A stretch of DNA of 64,000 bases from Pseudomonas alkylphenolica. Lineage in GTDB: Bacteria; Pseudomonadota; Gammaproteobacteria; Pseudomonadales; Pseudomonadaceae. The translations under genes and the position numbers were made by a program. A model generated the notes under the pieces. The model saw nothing but the letters and a program-made list of their open reading frames with translations. It was not told the origin of the DNA and ran no database searches. The DNA lies in assembly GCF_000746525.1 (NCBI RefSeq), contig NZ_CP009048.1, positions 2,783,501 to 2,847,500 of the forward strand, read 5' to 3'. Shown one piece after another: positions 17,061-24,863 of the stretch. Position 1 is the first letter of the stretch, and every line of letters begins with the position of its first letter.

Positions 17061-17977
17061 GGTGTTGGCTCCCAGGTCTGGATCAGGCAAGGATGGACGG
17101 CCAATACGCTACAGGGCAGCTTGCTGACGATCCGTTCAGTGGTATCACCCAACAACTTGTCCAGCCCCTTGGGCTGTACTACCCCCATCACCACAACATC
17201 AATCTCCAGAGCGATGACCTGCTCACGGATTATCTGCACCGGCGACCCTTCAATGAAATGCCGGCAATCGAGCGGCACGCCCAGGGTGTCAGCCAACGTC
17301 TCGAAGGGTTGCTGCAAGGTGTCGCGCAATTCTTGAACCCACGCCTCGGCAACATTGATATCGGCGACGAAAACCCTGGCCAGGTCGTATGCCGACAATA
17401 GATGCAGTTGAGCATTACATTGCAAGGCCAGCGTCTGGGCGACCCTGATCAGTTCCTTGTTGAATACTTCTTGAAGGGCCTCGCTGTCGTGCAGGCTCGT
17501 GTCCACTGCCACCAACACATTCTTAGGCAAACCTGCCGCCGATCGTGGCAGGAAATGCGTCAGTCCACGGACGCCTCGCATCAACGCGCAATCGAGCGGG
17601 GTACTGAACAGACGCGCCAGCGCTGGCACGGCCTCGCCGTCCTTGATCACCATATCGGGGGCGAATTCAGCAATATAGTCGATAGCCTGGCTGCGAATGT
17701 CGTCTGCTTTCACCGTCTCGTATGTCAGGCGAATAGCACCGGGCCGTTGCCGCTCAAGCATCTGTGCTAGCTGTTCGCGAAATTGCGCATATTGGCGCTC
17801 TATTTGCGCCTCATTTAGACGCTCCTCCTGCAGCGTGTGCTCCTCGACGGGCTCGAACAACCCAAGAACATGTACCGCAGCGCCACTAACCTGCGCCAAT
17901 GCCAGTGCCCTGCGCAAGGCGGCCGAATGCTTGTCGACCTCGGTAAGCAGTACAAGTAGCTGTCGATACTGGCCCAT
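17051..17977 (-). CDS. Tandem universal stress protein (USP-A type, second copy)
   Basis: The product is a 308-residue protein with two USP domains and the same QYRQLLVLLTEVDKHSAALRRA start as the gene at 1125-2024, indicating a duplication. ATG at 17977 (MGQYRQ) follows GGAGG; earlier in-frame codons are in the promoter region. The end (VVMGVVQPKGLDKLLGDTTERIV) again lacks a fully canonical nucleotide loop. It is the first gene of a unit with the overlapping beta-CASP hydrolase and the membrane protein. Two FNR-type boxes lie between it and the divergent GNAT gene. Confidence 0.88.
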   Translation of the reverse strand: MGQYRQLLVLLTEVDKHSAALRRALALAQVSGAAVHVLGLFEPVEEHTLQEERLNEAQIERQYAQFREQLAQMLERQRPGAIRLTYETVKADDIRSQAIDYIAEFAPDMVIKDGEAVPALARLFSTPLDCALMRGVRGLTHFLPRSAAGLPKNVLVAVDTSLHDSEALQEVFNKELIRVAQTLALQCNAQLHLLSAYDLARVFVADINVAEAWVQELRDTLQQPFETLADTLGVPLDCRHFIEGSPVQIIREQVIALEIDVVVMGVVQPKGLDKLLGDTTERIVSKLPCSVLAVHPCLIQTWEPTPCN

Positions 17978-18048
17978 TGCAAACCTCCAGCCGGACGCGG
18001 CGATAATGGTGTCTGCCATTGATCATCGAAGCCTTTGACCCTCGTTGC

Positions 18049-18062
18049 TTGATGCAGATCAG
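18049..18062. promoter_or_regulatory. Anr/FNR-type box (imperfect)
   Basis: TTGAT-GCAG-ATCAG has one mismatch in the right half-site. It is 72 bases upstream of the USP start at 17977, so it probably drives the minus-strand unit. Confidence 0.62.
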
Positions 18063-18085
18063 AAAAATCGCGTCTGTACGCCGAT

Positions 18086-18099
18086 TTGATCAAAGTCAG
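18086..18099. promoter_or_regulatory. Anr/FNR-type box (imperfect)
   Basis: TTGAT-CAAA-GTCAG has two deviations in the right half. It is 66 bases upstream of the GNAT start at 18165, so it probably drives the plus-strand gene. Confidence 0.58.
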
Positions 18100-18164
18100 G
18101 TCCTGATTGACGCGGCGCGGTACAAAGACTCCAGGCAGCATTCCCGACGTCCCTGGAGGGCGAC

Positions 18165-18713
18165 ATGAACATGCAACCAAGCGACGATGTATTTGCCAGT
18201 GAGCATTGGGTGGAGCACCTTTCGGACGGTACCGCCGTACTGATTCGCCCCCTGCGTGCGCAGGACCATGAGCGCGACAAGCGTTTTATGGGCGCACTCA
18301 ACTACGAAGTCCGGCGCTTTCGTTTCCTTGCAGGGTTCAGTGGGGGAGTGCCGAACATGGCCGTGCAATTGATGGATGTCGATTACCGCCAACGCATGGC
18401 CTATGTCGCCCTTACCCATAAGTCTGGCCAGTTATGCCAGATAGGTGTAAGCCGCTACGCGGCGATACCCGGTAGCAGTAATTGCGAGTGTGCCGTCGCC
18501 GTTTGTGAACACTGGCAGCGCAAGGGCCTTGGGCGCCTGCTAATGGGGCATCTTATCGACGCCGCCCGGCGCAATGGCTATCAACATATGGTATCGCGAG
18601 ACTTGTCGAACAATTACGCCATGCACCGGATGGTGAAAGCCTTGGGGTTTACCTCACGCTACATAGGCGGTGATGTCACCGAGCTCTTCCACGAGCTGGA
18701 TCTGCAAAAATGA
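18165..18713 (+). CDS. GNAT family N-acetyltransferase (paralogue 2)
   Basis: The product is a 182-residue GNAT protein and paralogue of the one at 14460. Shared features are EHW-x3-LxDGTxVLIRPL near the N-terminus, RQRMAYVAL in the middle, and the acetyl-CoA site CEHWQRKGLGRLLMGHLID. ATG at 18165 follows GGAGGGCGAC. It is monocistronic: a strong bidirectional hairpin at 18717-18737 follows. Given the shared promoter region with a USP, acetylation of stress or metabolic proteins under low oxygen is a reasonable guess without direct evidence. Confidence 0.84.
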   Translation: MNMQPSDDVFASEHWVEHLSDGTAVLIRPLRAQDHERDKRFMGALNYEVRRFRFLAGFSGGVPNMAVQLMDVDYRQRMAYVALTHKSGQLCQIGVSRYAAIPGSSNCECAVAVCEHWQRKGLGRLLMGHLIDAARRNGYQHMVSRDLSNNYAMHRMVKALGFTSRYIGGDVTELFHELDLQK

Positions 18714-18716
18714 ACA

Positions 18717-18737
18717 AAGGCCCCGTTCAGGGGCCTT
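18717..18737. terminator. Bidirectional terminator hairpin
   Basis: AAGGCCCC, a 5-base loop (GTTCA) and GGGGCCTT form a perfect 8-bp stem between the convergent GNAT (ends 18713) and USP (ends 18743) genes. The flanking T-tracts are short. Confidence 0.75.
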
Positions 18738-18742
18738 GCTCA

Positions 18743-19669
18743 TTAACCAAGGGAGTGTTCTGGTGAGATAACCAGTACGCTGGTGGGCAACTTGTACAAG
18801 ACCCTCTCCGTCGTACTACCGATGAACGCACCGATACCACGGTGGTGGTAACGCCCCATTACCACTACATCGATGTCATGATTTTCAGCAAACAACGTCA
18901 ACACCTTGGCTGGATCGCCTACCCGCAAATGGCGGTGCTCCGCATTGATACCATTGCGCTCGGCCAGGTCCTGAAATGCCTCGCTTTGAGCTTCGTGCAG
19001 GGTCTGGGCCAAGTTCGAATCGAACAGGAACGAATGCTCCCCGTAGCCGTCTGCCTCCTGGTACATGGCACCAAGGTCATAAACATACAGTAACTCCATC
19101 TGTGCATTGCATTGCAGGGCCAGTTTCAAGGCCTCGCTGATGAGCTGATCGTTGAATCCCTCATATTGATCTTCAGGTAGGGACAGGTCGACCGCTGCCA
19201 CTATTTTACGCGGCAAGGCATAGCTGGTTTTCCGCACGAAATGCACCGGCACCGGACACTCGCGCAACAGCTGTACATCCAGCGGGGTGAACATCGCCCG
19301 CATCCACCATGATTCGTGTTCGAGTTCCTTGACTAGCATGGCAAACGGTTGCTCACGCAAATGGATCAATATTTCATCCAGCGCATGCTGTACCCAGACC
19401 ACCTCGGTGGTCACCGTCAGGCCCGCACGCCGCATAGGCACCGCTTGGGTCTCCAGCCACTCGCGGTGCTGCTTTACGTACCCCTCGCGCATTACCGCCA
19501 GGGCTTGCTCATTGACCAGGCCAGCCGTGGCCAGGCCTTCGAGATAATCGAACGCCACGATGTGCAACGCCATGCCTTTGGCCTTGGCCAGGGCTGCAGC
19601 GCGATCGAAGGCTGGCGCGTGACGCATCAGTGGGGAAGCAACCAGTAAGAGTCTTTGCGTATTGGTCAT
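18743..19669 (-). CDS. Tandem universal stress protein (USP-B type, second copy)
   Basis: The product is a 308-residue protein with two USP domains. The last domain ends in VVMGRYHHRGIGAFIGSTTERVLYKLPTSVLVI, a complete G-x2-G-x9-G-S-T-like nucleotide-binding loop, so ATP binding is expected. It resembles the USP at 2180-3076. ATG at 19669 (MTNTQRLLL) follows GAGGTGTGCC; a start 11 codons upstream is less likely. It is divergent from the zinc alcohol dehydrogenase, with two boxes between them. Confidence 0.88.
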   Translation of the reverse strand: MTNTQRLLLVASPLMRHAPAFDRAAALAKAKGMALHIVAFDYLEGLATAGLVNEQALAVMREGYVKQHREWLETQAVPMRRAGLTVTTEVVWVQHALDEILIHLREQPFAMLVKELEHESWWMRAMFTPLDVQLLRECPVPVHFVRKTSYALPRKIVAAVDLSLPEDQYEGFNDQLISEALKLALQCNAQMELLYVYDLGAMYQEADGYGEHSFLFDSNLAQTLHEAQSEAFQDLAERNGINAEHRHLRVGDPAKVLTLFAENHDIDVVVMGRYHHRGIGAFIGSTTERVLYKLPTSVLVISPEHSLG

Positions 19670-19728
19670 GGCACACCTCGGTGGCGGAAATTGGTTATTC
19701 AATAGTGTTCTGCGCTTCGCCCACGCAC

Positions 19729-19742
19729 TTGATCTTTATCAA
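19729..19742. promoter_or_regulatory. Anr/FNR-type box
   Basis: TTGAT-CTTT-ATCAA is a perfect consensus with the same spacer as the box before hsp20. It lies 60 bases upstream of the USP start at 19669. Confidence 0.85.
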
Positions 19743-19794
19743 AACCGCGACTGCCGACAGCGCAGACGTACGGTCGCAGGGTTCTGCACACAAT

Positions 19795-19808
19795 TTGACG
19801 CGGATCAA
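19795..19808. promoter_or_regulatory. Anr/FNR-type box
   Basis: TTGAC-GCGG-ATCAA lies 72 bases upstream of the alcohol dehydrogenase start at 19880. This mirrors the arrangement at hsp20, where one box serves each of two divergent genes. Confidence 0.78.
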
Positions 19809-19879
19809 CGTTTCGCCGGTTTTTCGGCGCACGCTATTGAAAAATAAAAAGTGTTACTTCGCGTTCCGGAGGTATGGCC

Positions 19880-20953
19880 ATGGCTCGCATGAAAGCTGCG
19901 GTATTCGTCGATAAGAACCGAATCGTACTGGATGAAAAACCTATCCCTGAAGTCGGACCGCTAGATGCCTTGGTCCGTATCACCACGACAACGATATGCG
20001 GTACCGATGTGCACATCCTGCGCGGCGAGTACCCGGTCGCCAAGGGTTTGACCGTTGGTCACGAACCCGTCGGGATCATCGAGAAACTCGGAACGCAGGT
20101 CCAGGGTTTTCATGAGGGCCAGCGGGTGATCGCCGGCGCCATCACCCCTAGCGGACACAGCAACGCCTGCTTATGCGGCTGTAGTTCCCAGGACGGCGCT
20201 GGCACCCTTCATGGTTTCAAGGCCATCGGCGGGTGGAAATTCGGCAATGTCATCGATGGCTGCCAGGCCGAGTTTGTTTGCGTGCCTGATGCCATGGTCA
20301 ACCTGTCCCCTATCCCCGCCTCGCTCACCGACGAACAGGTATTAATGTGTCCGGACATCATGTCCACCGGGTTCTCTGGCGCGGAACGTGGTGGCGTCGG
20401 TATCGGCGACACAGTTGCTGTATTCGCCCTGGGCCCTATCGGCTTGTGCGCGGTAGCAGGGGCACGCATGCTCGGTGCCACCACCATTATCGGTGTCGAC
20501 ACGGTCGCCGCACGGATGACGGTGGCCCGCCAACTCGGCGCTTCCTATCTCGTTGACTTCAAACAAGGCAACGTGGTGGAGCAGATCATGGCGCTCACCG
20601 ATGGACGAGGGGTGGACGTGGCCATCGAAGCATTGGGCACCCAGTCGACATTCGAATGGGCGCTGCGAGTGCTACGTCCCGGCGGCACCCTGTCTAGCCT
20701 GGGAGTCTACTCCGGCGACTTGCGTATTCCCCTCGATGCCTTCGCCGCCGGCCTAGGTGACTACCGGATTGTCACCACGCTCTGCCCGGGCGGCAAAGAG
20801 CGCATGCGTCGGCTCATGCAGGTAGTGGCCAGCGGTCGGGTGGATGTATCGCCTCTGGTTACCCACCGATTCCGGCTCGAGGAAATCGAAACCGCCTACG
20901 AATTATTTGCCAACCAGCGCGACGGCGTTATGAAAGTGGCGATCACGCCCTGA
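19880..20953 (+). CDS. Zinc-dependent alcohol dehydrogenase (MDR family)
   Basis: The product is a 357-residue medium-chain dehydrogenase. The catalytic zinc site is visible as ICGTDVHILRG (Cys near residue 38) and VGHEPVGIIEKLG (His-Glu), and the NAD(P) fold as ALGPIGLCAVAGARMLGA. Its middle part (SGHSNACLCGCSSQDG...GWKFGNVIDGCQAEF) is like the isopropanol / secondary-alcohol dehydrogenases rather than AdhP. The usual four-cysteine structural zinc site is not complete. ATG at 19880 is better spaced from GGAGGT than the ATG at 19874. It may reoxidise NADH or NADPH when oxygen is short, in line with the Anr-type box upstream. Confidence 0.88.
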   Translation: MARMKAAVFVDKNRIVLDEKPIPEVGPLDALVRITTTTICGTDVHILRGEYPVAKGLTVGHEPVGIIEKLGTQVQGFHEGQRVIAGAITPSGHSNACLCGCSSQDGAGTLHGFKAIGGWKFGNVIDGCQAEFVCVPDAMVNLSPIPASLTDEQVLMCPDIMSTGFSGAERGGVGIGDTVAVFALGPIGLCAVAGARMLGATTIIGVDTVAARMTVARQLGASYLVDFKQGNVVEQIMALTDGRGVDVAIEALGTQSTFEWALRVLRPGGTLSSLGVYSGDLRIPLDAFAAGLGDYRIVTTLCPGGKERMRRLMQVVASGRVDVSPLVTHRFRLEEIETAYELFANQRDGVMKVAITP

Positions 20954-21036
20954 ACTCGCTGTGTCGCAGGCAAGGACGCTGATGCTTTAAATGGATAACG
21001 CTCGTCTTTGCTAATGCACGCTCTGGAGTAAGGCCG

Positions 21037-21282
21037 ATGAACGTCTACGTTGAGAAAAATCCGAAACAGGATCGCTGGTGGGTGCAGATGGATGAATGGC
21101 GGATAAGCTTCAAGACCGCAAACGAAGCCAGGCAATTCGTCGCGAAGTTAACCGCCCGCATCAATGCACCTCATTCCAGGGACATGATTGCAGACCACGC
21201 GCTACTGGCATCGCCTCACACGGGTATCGGGCTGCGTGGCGCGTCGGATCAGGCGCCGCGTCGACGCGCGCAGGAGGCTTGA
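21037..21282 (+). CDS. Small hypothetical protein
   Basis: The product is an 81-residue protein beginning MNVYVEKNPKQDRWWVQMDEWRISFKTANEARQF. The first half reads as a short beta-hairpin plus helix; the last third is basic (APRRRAQEA). ATG at 21037 has GGAGTAAGG upstream. Its stop lies one base before the ATG of the second FNR-type regulator, so the two are almost certainly co-transcribed. I do not recognise a family with confidence. Confidence 0.65.
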   Translation: MNVYVEKNPKQDRWWVQMDEWRISFKTANEARQFVAKLTARINAPHSRDMIADHALLASPHTGIGLRGASDQAPRRRAQEA

Positions 21283-21283
21283 G

Positions 21284-22105
21284 ATGACTAGTCGAATCAA
21301 CGTTAAGCTTGTAGAACAGCCTTCACCGTTGTGCAAGGCCACCCCTATTCATCTGCAGCCTGTAAGCTCGGCCTGCAGGGATTGCCGGGTAAGCGGGCTG
21401 TGCCTGCCAACCGGGCTACCGGTACTCGACAACAGCTATCTGGGCGCCTTGGTCGGCCCGCGCATTCGCATTCGCAAAGGTGCGGCGCTCTTTCATGCCA
21501 ACACCCCCCTGAGTACCCTCTATGCAGTACGTTACGGCAGTTTTAAAACTAGCTTGAACAACGCCGAGGGGCTGGGCGTGGTGATCAACTTCTGGATGCC
21601 TGGAGACGTGCTTGGGCTGGACGCCATCGCTACCGAGCACCATGTCTGCGATGCCATAGCACTGGAGGACAGCGAGGTCTGCCCCATCCCCTATCACCGC
21701 TTGCAAGCCATGGCCCACGAGTTTCCCGACCTGCAGCAAAGCCTCAACCGCATGATGAGCCGCGAGATCGTGCGCGAGCATGAACGTGTGCTAATGCTAT
21801 GCAATCTGAGCGCGGAAGAACGACTTGCCAATTTTCTCATTGGCTTATCCAACCGTTTCGTCAAGCGCGGCTTTTCCGCCCATGGCTTTGTATTGCGCAT
21901 GTCACGCGAGGACATGGCCTCTTACCTGGGGTTGCGACTGGAAACTATCTGCCGATCGATTGCGCGCTTGCGTACACTGGGGATAGTTGAGCTACGCGGT
22001 CGAGTGGTGGAAATTCTGGATTTGCCAGCGCTGATGGCGCTGGAGCATGGCGATCACGATTGCCGATCTCAGCACGCAACACAGGCACAATGCTCGACTC
22101 CCTGA
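21284..22105 (+). CDS. FNR-type regulator with altered recognition helix (paralogue 2)
   Basis: The product is a 273-residue CRP/FNR regulator with C31, C34, C40 (C-x2-C-x5-C) and C133, so the four 4Fe-4S ligands of FNR are all kept and oxygen sensing is expected. The beta-roll spans about residues 60-150 and the helix-turn-helix about 215-240. The recognition helix reads LRLETICRSIARL: the serine of the E-x-x-S-R trio that contacts TTGAT in FNR is a cysteine here, so its DNA specificity may differ. ATG at 21284 follows CAGGAGGC. The C-terminal 25 residues (HGDHDC...QCSTP) are an unusual extension. No FNR box was seen upstream of its unit. Confidence 0.87.
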   Translation: MTSRINVKLVEQPSPLCKATPIHLQPVSSACRDCRVSGLCLPTGLPVLDNSYLGALVGPRIRIRKGAALFHANTPLSTLYAVRYGSFKTSLNNAEGLGVVINFWMPGDVLGLDAIATEHHVCDAIALEDSEVCPIPYHRLQAMAHEFPDLQQSLNRMMSREIVREHERVLMLCNLSAEERLANFLIGLSNRFVKRGFSAHGFVLRMSREDMASYLGLRLETICRSIARLRTLGIVELRGRVVEILDLPALMALEHGDHDCRSQHATQAQCSTP

Positions 22106-22267
22106 GTTTGGGCCACGGCGCAGTGGTGCGGGGTATCGGAAGGCTGGTGGACCTCGAACGCGTTGGCAAGATATTGAAATCAAAGAAATTTAATAGCCTC
22201 GTTATCCTTGGAGGCTGCTGGTAAAAATATTCTTCTGTAGTGCTTGGTGTCGTGAAGAGGACTGGTG

Positions 22268-22726
22268 ATGAACATATTATTAAACGAACTTCACGCCTAT
22301 CATCATGATGTGGCTAAAAAAATCACTCAGATTAAAGAGTTGCTGAGGAAGCTGAGACATGAATCCGATGGCGCTGAAGACTGCATGCTGTTGTTCAAGC
22401 TGCTGGAAGCCTTGCATGGTGATGCAGAGCGCCACCACCATGAAAACGAAGAACTTATCCGGCGGGCCTTGCTAGCGACTGAAGCACCGATCCACCAACG
22501 GGTCAAAGATATTGAGCGAGACCATCAGGCATTTGGGCGTATTGCTGGGCAGCTGAAGATGTTGGAGGGCACAACAAAGGAAACGAGAGTCATTGCTGAT
22601 ATTATCGATGATTACATCAAAAAATATTACGATCATATGGACGCCGAGGAAAATATTTTCTTTCCGACGGCAGATAAGTGGCTGTCTGACAACCAATGGC
22701 AAGACATAAAGCGTCAATGGCATTAA
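22268..22726 (+). CDS. Hemerythrin domain protein
   Basis: The product is a 152-residue all-helical protein of the HHE/hemerythrin type. Metal ligands can be placed at HAYHHDV (about residue 9), HGDAERHHHENEEL (about 51-64), ERDHQAF and the final YYDHMDAEENIFFP. These proteins hold a di-iron site and bind oxygen, nitric oxide or act in iron or redox sensing. ATG at 22268 follows GAGG; a GTG one codon earlier is possible. The gene is visibly more AT-rich than the island before it, suggesting separate acquisition. It is the second hemerythrin domain in the window, beside the one fused to the P1B ATPase. Confidence 0.87.
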   Translation: MNILLNELHAYHHDVAKKITQIKELLRKLRHESDGAEDCMLLFKLLEALHGDAERHHHENEELIRRALLATEAPIHQRVKDIERDHQAFGRIAGQLKMLEGTTKETRVIADIIDDYIKKYYDHMDAEENIFFPTADKWLSDNQWQDIKRQWH

Positions 22727-23007
22727 TTGGGGGGGCACCCGACCTGGTCGAGAAGCGTGGTATGACCTGGAGCCGATATGACTGTTGAAGAGGTTCGCTG
22801 TGACTCAATCAGTTAGCCAAGGGGCTCCTTCACGTCAGACCGGCCAAAAACGGCCAATAGTGGTCGGTCGAAAATGCCTACGGGTAGTACCTACGGACGT
22901 CCCCCCTGCTTCATCGCCCGTTCAAGGTTCAACTGATGAAGCAGTCGTGGCGTCAGGTAACTGGCGTCAGCACCCACGCCCCTGAGAGTCGCCGAGGCGA
23001 AGTTCCG

Positions 23008-23088
23008 TTACTTGGTCAACCCAAACGCCAGACCTGCTTGCCCTGCCCCGATGACAACCACATCCAAAGTACGACTCGACTCATTCAT
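23008..23088 (-). pseudogene. N-terminal fragment of an FAD-dependent oxidoreductase
   Basis: A 26-codon frame starts at ATG 23088 and stops at 23008. It reads MNESSRTLDVVVIGAGQAGL followed by AFGLTK and then a stop. V-V-V-I-G-A-G-Q-A-G-L is the classic N-terminal dinucleotide-binding motif of flavin monooxygenases. The rest of such a gene (about 350 or more residues) is absent, so this is a truncated remnant. Confidence 0.7.
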
Positions 23089-23106
23089 ATCTGCGCACTC
23101 ATACAT

Positions 23107-23395
23107 ATATTAAGAGAAAAAAGCCCTTGATCAGTTCACGGACATGGTATTTCTGCGCCGGATCGAGACCGTCGGTTGGCTCGTCCAGCACCAGCACCTG
23201 TGGGTCATGGAGCAGGGCTTGGGCTAGGTCCACATGCCGCCGGTAGCCCTTTGACAATGTGGCGATCGTCTGTTTGCGAACCGTTTCCAAGTCGAACAGC
23301 TCAAGCATGGCCTCGATCCGCTGGTGCTTGCTAGCGCCGCGATAGCCACGCAGGACGGCGAAATGCTCCGCAACTGGAGCCAGCGATGTGCTTGA
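23107..23395 (-). pseudogene. ABC transporter ATP-binding protein, internal fragment
   Basis: About 95 codons match the centre of an ABC ATPase of the gliding/Na+-export (NatA/CcmA) type: AVLRGYRGASKHQRIEAMLE, then the signature region LSKGYRRHVDLAQALLHDP, Walker B VLVLDEPTDGLDP and the H-loop approach. The Walker A part is missing on one side and the C-terminus on the other. Flanking sequence joins it abruptly to an unrelated fragment, so this is a decayed remnant. Confidence 0.78.
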
Positions 23396-23560
23396 ACTGA
23401 ACGACCAACGGCGTACCGCAGCCGGGCAATCCGTCAATCCGTGCCTGACCCGAATAGCTGGCAGCACCGTCCGAGGTCGGTACCTGACCAATCGCGATCC
23501 GCCAAATGCTCTCCACGAAAATGCGCACCGGGACTACCCTAAAGTTATTTACTTCAAGGC
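23370..23560 (-). pseudogene. PrpF/oxalomesaconate-isomerase-like fragment
   Basis: A short frame reads VRIFVESIWRIAIGQVPTSDG, then SYSGQARIDGLPGCGTPLVVQF. The order V-R-I..., V-P-T-x-D-G, G-x-A-x-I-D-G-x-P-G-x-x-x-P resembles the middle of PrpF-family aconitate isomerases. Nothing before or after matches the family. It runs straight into the ABC fragment, which points to deletion events. The assignment rests on this short stretch only. Confidence 0.5.
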
Positions 23561-23600
23561 TGCGTGTTCCAGCCGACCACTCTGAGCAGGCAGGTCATCG

Positions 23601-24791
23601 ATGTATCAGAACTTAGCGCTGCTTGCCGCCTTTCTGCTCACCTACAGCATATTTGCGGGGCGCTTCGAGTCACGCCTGCTCAATGGCCCGCTTATGTTCA
23701 TGCTTGCCGGTTTGCTTCTCGGTCCGGTATTTCTGGGCATTTTGCAACCCCGAATTGACAGGGAGGGACTCAAGTTCTTGGCTGAGCTGACGCTGGCGAT
23801 TGTTCTGTTCAGCGATGCGGCCAACGCCGACCTGAAGGTCCTGCGGGCCAATGAAGGACTTCCGCTGCGCTTGCTAATGATGGGGCTACCGCTGACCATA
23901 GCGGGTGGCTGGCTAGTTGGCGCCTGGCTGCTCCCACAGGTCCCACCTTTGGAACTGGCAATACTGGCAACCCTTCTGGCTCCCACCGATGCTGCGCTCG
24001 GTAAAGCCGTTGTAAGCAATCCCAAGGTTCCCGCGCCCGTGCGAGAAGGGTTAAACGTTGAGAGCGGGTTGAATGATGGAATCTGCGTTCCAGTGTTGCT
24101 TATGTTTTTGGCATTGCTGGTCGAACAACGGACACAGTCCCCTATCTCACTTGCATTAGAGTTAGTTATCGAGGAACTGGGCATCGGTGCATTCATCGGT
24201 ATTACCCTTACTCTCATCGCCTGGCGGTTGCAGCGCTACTCCGGGAAACACCAGTGGCAAACTCCCATGTGGTCACAGTTGACCCTTCCCGGGCTCGCCA
24301 TTCTGTGCTTTGCCACAGCACAAACACTAGGTGGTAGCGGGTTTATCGCCGCGTTCGTCGGTGGGTTGCTCGCAAGTTTTCTGTTCATCGAGCAAAAGCA
24401 TCAGATGCTCAAGGCCAGCGAAGAGTTCGCCAGCCTGTTATCGGTCATTACCTGGGTCGTATTTGGCGCACTGGTGATCCCTTGGGCCTGGAACAGTCTC
24501 ACCCTGAACATCTGGCTTTACTCGGTACTCAGCCTGACCGTGATTCGCATAGTGCCCGTGCTGATCAGTCTGGTGGGGACCTGCTTCGATTTCGAAACCC
24601 GCCTCTTCATCGGTTGGTTCGGCCCGCGAGGTCTGGCCAGCATTGTCTTCGCCGTCATGATATTGACATACCCTCTACAAGCAAGTCATACCTTAGTGGC
24701 CACTGCTGTCTGTACCGTTTTACTAAGCGTGCTATTACACGGTCTAAGTGCCAATCCATGGGTTGCACGGCTGGCCAGTCGTGATCATTGA
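23601..24791 (+). CDS. Cation:proton antiporter (CPA1/NhaP-like)
   Basis: The product is a 396-residue membrane protein with about 11-12 hydrophobic segments. Typical antiporter features are visible: GPLMFMLAGLLLGP near the start, LATLLAPTDAALGKAVV and LNVESGLNDGICVP (the acidic ND/ESGLNDG core of the ion site), and FIGWFGPRGLASIVFAV near the end. It should exchange Na+ or K+ for protons across the inner membrane and act in pH or salt homeostasis. ATG at 23601 lacks a strong site; GCAGGTC is nearby. The antiporter is intact although the region just upstream is decayed. Confidence 0.88.
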   Translation: MYQNLALLAAFLLTYSIFAGRFESRLLNGPLMFMLAGLLLGPVFLGILQPRIDREGLKFLAELTLAIVLFSDAANADLKVLRANEGLPLRLLMMGLPLTIAGGWLVGAWLLPQVPPLELAILATLLAPTDAALGKAVVSNPKVPAPVREGLNVESGLNDGICVPVLLMFLALLVEQRTQSPISLALELVIEELGIGAFIGITLTLIAWRLQRYSGKHQWQTPMWSQLTLPGLAILCFATAQTLGGSGFIAAFVGGLLASFLFIEQKHQMLKASEEFASLLSVITWVVFGALVIPWAWNSLTLNIWLYSVLSLTVIRIVPVLISLVGTCFDFETRLFIGWFGPRGLASIVFAVMILTYPLQASHTLVATAVCTVLLSVLLHGLSANPWVARLASRDH

Positions 24792-24863
24792 TATTTGTCA
24801 GAAACTCCACAGGGAGGTGTGTAGTTGTTTGAAGCCAATTACGTGAGCAGCAACTTTTGGTCG

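Larger units (their letters stand above)
22727..23600. other. Gene graveyard between hemerythrin and antiporter
   Basis: No intact gene is visible over about 870 bases. The stretch holds at least three truncated minus-strand coding remnants (listed separately) and about 280 bases (22727-23007) in which I see nothing recognisable. The many small open frames here are not supported by start sites or family resemblance. Confidence 0.6.

Noticed and set aside
18019..18030. TTGATCATCGAA as another FNR-type box
   Set aside because: The spacing between half-sites is wrong (TTGAT-N4-ATCAA is not met); two better boxes lie just downstream.
22164..22175. AT-rich TTGAAATCAA-like sequence before the hemerythrin gene as an FNR box
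   Set aside because: The half-sites are too close together for an FNR palindrome.
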